Positions 60,943 through 64,000 of a stretch of 64,000 nt of DNA are shown in pieces. Under the pieces are notes generated by a model. That model was not told where the DNA came from. It was given only the letters and a program-made list of their open reading frames with translations, and did no database searches. This stretch comes from Palsa-504 sp963839095 (GTDB taxonomy: Bacteria > Actinomycetota > Actinomycetes > Streptosporangiales > Streptosporangiaceae): NCBI GenBank assembly GCA_963839095.1, contig CAWIUF010000029.1:1-64000 (forward strand), read 5' to 3'. The translations under genes were made by a program, and so were the position numbers. Position 1 is the first letter of the stretch, and each line of letters opens with the position of its first letter.

Positions 60943-62580
60943 CTAGCCGACGAACAGCTGATTCGCGGCATGGCTGGCCAGACTCAGAACCGGTTGCGGG
61001 ACGATACCGAGCACCAGGGTGGCGACGACGCCGAGCCCGACCGCGGTACCAGTGAAGATGCTCGGCACCACGACCACGGGGCCATCGGGGATCGGGTCGC
61101 TGAAGAACATCAGCACGATCACGCGGACGTAGAAGAACGCCGCGATCGCGCTGCTCAGCACGCCGACGATGACCAGGGCGGTCCCGCCCGAGGCGATCGC
61201 GGCCTGGAAAACGGCGAACTTCCCGGTGAACCCGCTGGTCAGCGGGATGCCCGCGAAGCCGAGCAGGAACAGCGCGAAGATACCCGCCACCACCGGCGAC
61301 CGGCGGCCGAGGCCCGCCCACCGGGACAGGTGCCCGGCCTCCCCGCCCGGGTCCCGGACCAGGGTGATCACCGCGAACGCGCCCACCGTGGTGAACCCGT
61401 AGGAGGCCAGGTAGAACAGGCTGCTCGACAGCCCCGCAACGCTGGTCGCGATGACCGCGGTCAGCACGAACCCGGCGTGCGCGATCGAGGAGTAGGCCAG
61501 CAGCCGCTTCACGTCGGTCTGGGTGACGGCGATCACAGCACCGGCCACCATGGTGAGGATGGCGACCACCCACATGGCCGGGCGCCAGTCCCAGGTCAGG
61601 TTGCCGAACGCCACGTAGAACACGCGCAGCAACGCGCCGAAGGCCGAGACCACCGTGCAGGATGCCATCAGCGCGGTGATCGGGGTCGGCGCGCCCTGGT
61701 AGACGTCGGGCTTCCAGCCCTGGAAGGGCACCGCGCCGATCTTGAACAGCAGCCCCATGCCCGTCAGCGCGATGCCAGCGAACAGCAAGGTCGCGTTGGA
61801 GGTGTTGGTGGACGCCGCCGAGGCGATCGCGGAGAGCCGCACCGAGCCGGAGAAGCCGTACAGCATCGCGACGCCGAACAGGAAGAAGGCCGAGGAGAAC
61901 GCGCCCAGCAGGAAGTACTTCATGGCCGCCTCGTGCGAGAGCAGCCGGCGCCGCCGGGCCAGGCCGCACAGCAGGTAGAGCGGCAGTGAGAGCACCTCGA
62001 GCGCGACGAACATGGTCAGCAGGTCGTTGGCGGCCGGGAAGAGCATCATCCCGCCGACCGCGAACAGCGTCAGCGGGAAGATCTCGGTGTGCAGGAACCC
62101 GGCGGCCAGGCTCTCGCTCTCCTCCGGGCTGCCCGGCGTGGCCGCCGCCTGCGCGGCGAACGGGCTGTTGCTGGTGTCGCCGATGAGCAGCACGCTGACG
62201 AAGGCGAGCACCACTACGGTGCCCTGGATGAACAGCGTCGGCCGGTCGACCGCGACGGCGCCCATCGCGGCGATGTGGCCCGGGCTGCCCTTGGCGTACA
62301 GGCTGTGCAGGCCGGCGACCACGATCGTCAGGATGAACGCGGCGGCCAGCGAGCCGAGCGCGAGCACCATGTGCACGGCCCGGCGGACCGGGCGCGGCGC
62401 GAACGCCTCGACCAGGACGCCGGCCACGGCCGCGCCGAAGACGACGAGCATCGGCGAGAGCTGCCCGTACTCGATGCTCGGCGCCTTGATGGCGCCGGCC
62501 GGCGCTGCGGCCGCCAGGACGGCGTGCGCCGCCCTGCTAGCCATGGCGGCGTGCGCCGCGGGGGCGAGGACCCCGGTCAC
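60943..62580 (-). CDS. nuoN: NADH-quinone oxidoreductase subunit N
   Basis: This 545-residue complex I membrane subunit has 14 or so helices. The conserved proton-channel lysines lie in LFKIGAVPFQGWKPDVYQGAP and in FTGKFAVFQAA. The FVALEVLSLPLYLLCGLARR segment holds the conserved Glu. GTG start at 62,580 overlaps the end of nuoM. The long first helix after an Ala-rich leader is typical of actinobacterial NuoN. It translocates protons coupled to quinone reduction. Last gene of the nuo operon here. Confidence 0.94.
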   Translation of the reverse strand: MTGVLAPAAHAAMASRAAHAVLAAAAPAGAIKAPSIEYGQLSPMLVVFGAAVAGVLVEAFAPRPVRRAVHMVLALGSLAAAFILTIVVAGLHSLYAKGSPGHIAAMGAVAVDRPTLFIQGTVVVLAFVSVLLIGDTSNSPFAAQAAATPGSPEESESLAAGFLHTEIFPLTLFAVGGMMLFPAANDLLTMFVALEVLSLPLYLLCGLARRRRLLSHEAAMKYFLLGAFSSAFFLFGVAMLYGFSGSVRLSAIASAASTNTSNATLLFAGIALTGMGLLFKIGAVPFQGWKPDVYQGAPTPITALMASCTVVSAFGALLRVFYVAFGNLTWDWRPAMWVVAILTMVAGAVIAVTQTDVKRLLAYSSIAHAGFVLTAVIATSVAGLSSSLFYLASYGFTTVGAFAVITLVRDPGGEAGHLSRWAGLGRRSPVVAGIFALFLLGFAGIPLTSGFTGKFAVFQAAIASGGTALVIVGVLSSAIAAFFYVRVIVLMFFSDPIPDGPVVVVPSIFTGTAVGLGVVATLVLGIVPQPVLSLASHAANQLFVG

Positions 62581-64000
62581 GGTGCGGTTCCCTTCTGGGC
62601 AACGGTCGTATCCCCGGCGGGATGGGCAGGTTTGGGATCAGTGGTGTGCACCTGCGCCATCGTCACCTTGACGGCCGGGTTGATGATGTCGAGCACCGGC
62701 TTGGGGTAGACCCCGGCGAAGATCAGCAGCCCCACCAGCGGTACTACGGCCAGCAGTTCGCGCGGCCGCAGGTCCTTCATCCCGGCGACCTCTTCGCGGA
62801 CCGGGCCGTTCATGGTCCGCTGGTACATCCACAGGATGTAGATGGCGGCCAGGATGATCCCGGCGGTGGCGATGATGGCGGGCAGCTTGTACCGGGAGAA
62901 GGTGCCCAGCAGCACCAGGAACTCGCTGACGAAGGTGGACAGCCCGGGCAGTGAGAGCCCGGCCAGGCCGGAGATCAGGAACAGCCCGGCCAGCATCGGG
63001 GCGACCTTCTGCACGCCGCCGAAGTCCGCGATCCGGTCCGAGCCGCGGCGGACGATCAGGAACCCGGCGATGAGGAACAGAGCGCCGGTGGCGAACCCGT
63101 GGTTGACCATGTAGAACGTCGCGCCGGAGACGCCCTGGCTGGTCATCGCGAAGACGCCGAGCGCGATAAAGCCGAAGTGCGAGACCGAGGTGTAGGCGAT
63201 CAGCCGCTTCATGGACTGCTGGCCGATCGCGACGATGGCCCCGTAGATGATGCCGATCACGGACAGCGTGATGACCAGCGGGGTGAAGTACTTCGCCCCG
63301 CTCGGGAACAGCTCGAAGCAGTAGCGCAGCATGCCGAACGTGCCCACCTTGTCCAGCACGCCGACCAGCAGCACGGCGGCGCCGGGCGGGGCGGCGGCGG
63401 CGGCGTCCGGCAGCCAGGTGTGGAACGGCCACAGCGGCGCCTTGATCGCGAACGCGATGAAGAACCCGAGGAACAGCCACTTCTGCACGACCGGGCTCAG
63501 CGATACCTGGATCAGCTGGCTGAACAGGAAGGAGCCATGGTGGGCGGTCGCGCCGCTGCGGGCGGAGTACACGTACAGCGCGATGATCGCGACCAGCATG
63601 AGCAGGCCGCCGAGCAGGCTGTAGAGCAGGAACTTGACCGCGGCGTACTGCCGCTTGCCGGTGCCATAGCTGCCGATGATGAAGTACATCGGGATCAGCA
63701 TGGCCTCGAAGAACACGTAGAACAGGAAGACGTCGGTGGCGGCGAAGACCCCGATCATCATCGTCTCGAGCGTCATCATCAGCGCGAAGTAGGTCTTCAC
63801 GCTGTGCTTCGGCCTGACGGCCGCGGCGGCCGCGGCGGCGGCGGTCGGCGACCGCCCCCTCCGGCGCGGTCTGGCCTTCGGCGTCGTTCCAGGAGGCCAG
63901 GATGACCACCGGCATCAGCACGGCCGTCATGGCGATCAGCACCAGCGCGATGCCGTCTACGCCGACCGCGTAGTGGACACCGAACGAGCTGATCCACGAG
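62577..64000 (-). CDS. nuoM: NADH-quinone oxidoreductase subunit M, partial (frame break)
   Basis: The gene enters from the right edge of the window, so the N-terminus is missing. The visible 470 or so residues include the FYVFFEAMLIPMYFIIGSYG helix with the conserved Glu, and the proton-channel lysine in AFAIKAPLWPFHTWLPDA. It also has SVSHFGFIALGVFA and the GLSLPGLSTFVSEFLVL helix. Between the first visible segment (VGVDGIALVLIAMTAVLMP) and KHSVKTYFALMMT a GCC/CGC repeat near 63,845 breaks the frame by one base; the bridged frame there encodes polyalanine. The stop overlaps the GTG of nuoN. Proton-pumping subunit of complex I. Confidence 0.92.

Noticed and set aside
1..64000. CRISPR arrays, prophage or integrative element borders
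   Set aside because: No spaced direct repeats, Cas genes, integrases or att-like duplications at the tRNA were seen.

Overview
The window is high-GC actinobacterial DNA. Evidence for this includes the strong GC3 codon bias, frequent GTG starts and GTGA/ATGA gene overlaps, a DUF574-type methyltransferase, a type 3 prolyl-tRNA synthetase, a Nuo complex with a neighbouring polyprenyl synthetase, a ferredoxin-dependent 2-oxoacid oxidoreductase (KorAB), and a tRNA-Tyr with encoded CCA. The right end (nuoM-nuoN-polyprenyl synthase ... korAB ... htpX, yajQ, tRNA-Tyr) recalls the core chromosome order of Streptomyces and relatives. A filamentous actinomycete (Streptosporangiales/Streptomycetales-like) is likely, but the species cannot be named.

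A dominant technical feature is about 20 single-base frame breaks. They fall even in genes that should be indispensable (proS, nuoM, metY) and mostly look like one extra or missing G or C in GC runs. I treat them as probable sequence errors and annotate the reconstructed genes across them.

Layout. 0-5.2 kb: a zinc-ribbon protein with a PH-like partner, then a PadR regulator divergent from an ABC-2 exporter. 5.2-11.1 kb: 2OG-Fe(II) oxygenase, MenB, an amino-acid permease and a large ATP-binding LuxR regulator. 11.1-12.7 kb: a gene-poor stretch with several inverted repeats. 12.7-22.6 kb: a signalling region holding one response regulator with two kinase-like genes, a MEDS-STAS/RsbW-like switch, a MacB/FtsX-type ABC transporter, a second two-component system and a DUF574 methyltransferase. 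22.7-28.8 kb: ProS, a two-subunit molybdenum hydroxylase (IorAB-like), a flavin monooxygenase-like gene and OsmC. 28.8-36.1 kb: sulfur metabolism, with metX and metY fused to a CoA-binding domain, then an AprBA-like ferredoxin/flavoprotein pair (the flavoprotein carrying a HEAT tail) divergent from an SsuD-type monooxygenase across a perfect palindrome. 36.1-39.7 kb: GH3 glucosidase and an alpha/alpha-toroid protein. 39.7-51.7 kb: four cold-shock protein genes, a DEAD-box helicase, small regulators, an MFS pump, a lipoprotein, an S53 peptidase, an aldehyde dehydrogenase and YihY. 52.2-64 kb: methyltransferase, tRNA-Tyr, YajQ, HtpX, KorAB, a TetR-like protein, a LuxR relic, polyprenyl diphosphate synthase, NuoN and partial NuoM.

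The most interesting signals are four. First, the two csp genes at 39.9 and 43.3 kb have near-identical long leaders whose pre-RBS hairpin is kept by compensatory changes. Second, a dispersed hairpin element occurs at 19.66 and 59.67 kb and also shows a compensatory pair. Third, there is the AprBA-HEAT/SsuD sulfur module with its shared palindrome. Fourth, two genes have an ATC codon exactly where a start codon is expected behind a Shine-Dalgarno sequence.
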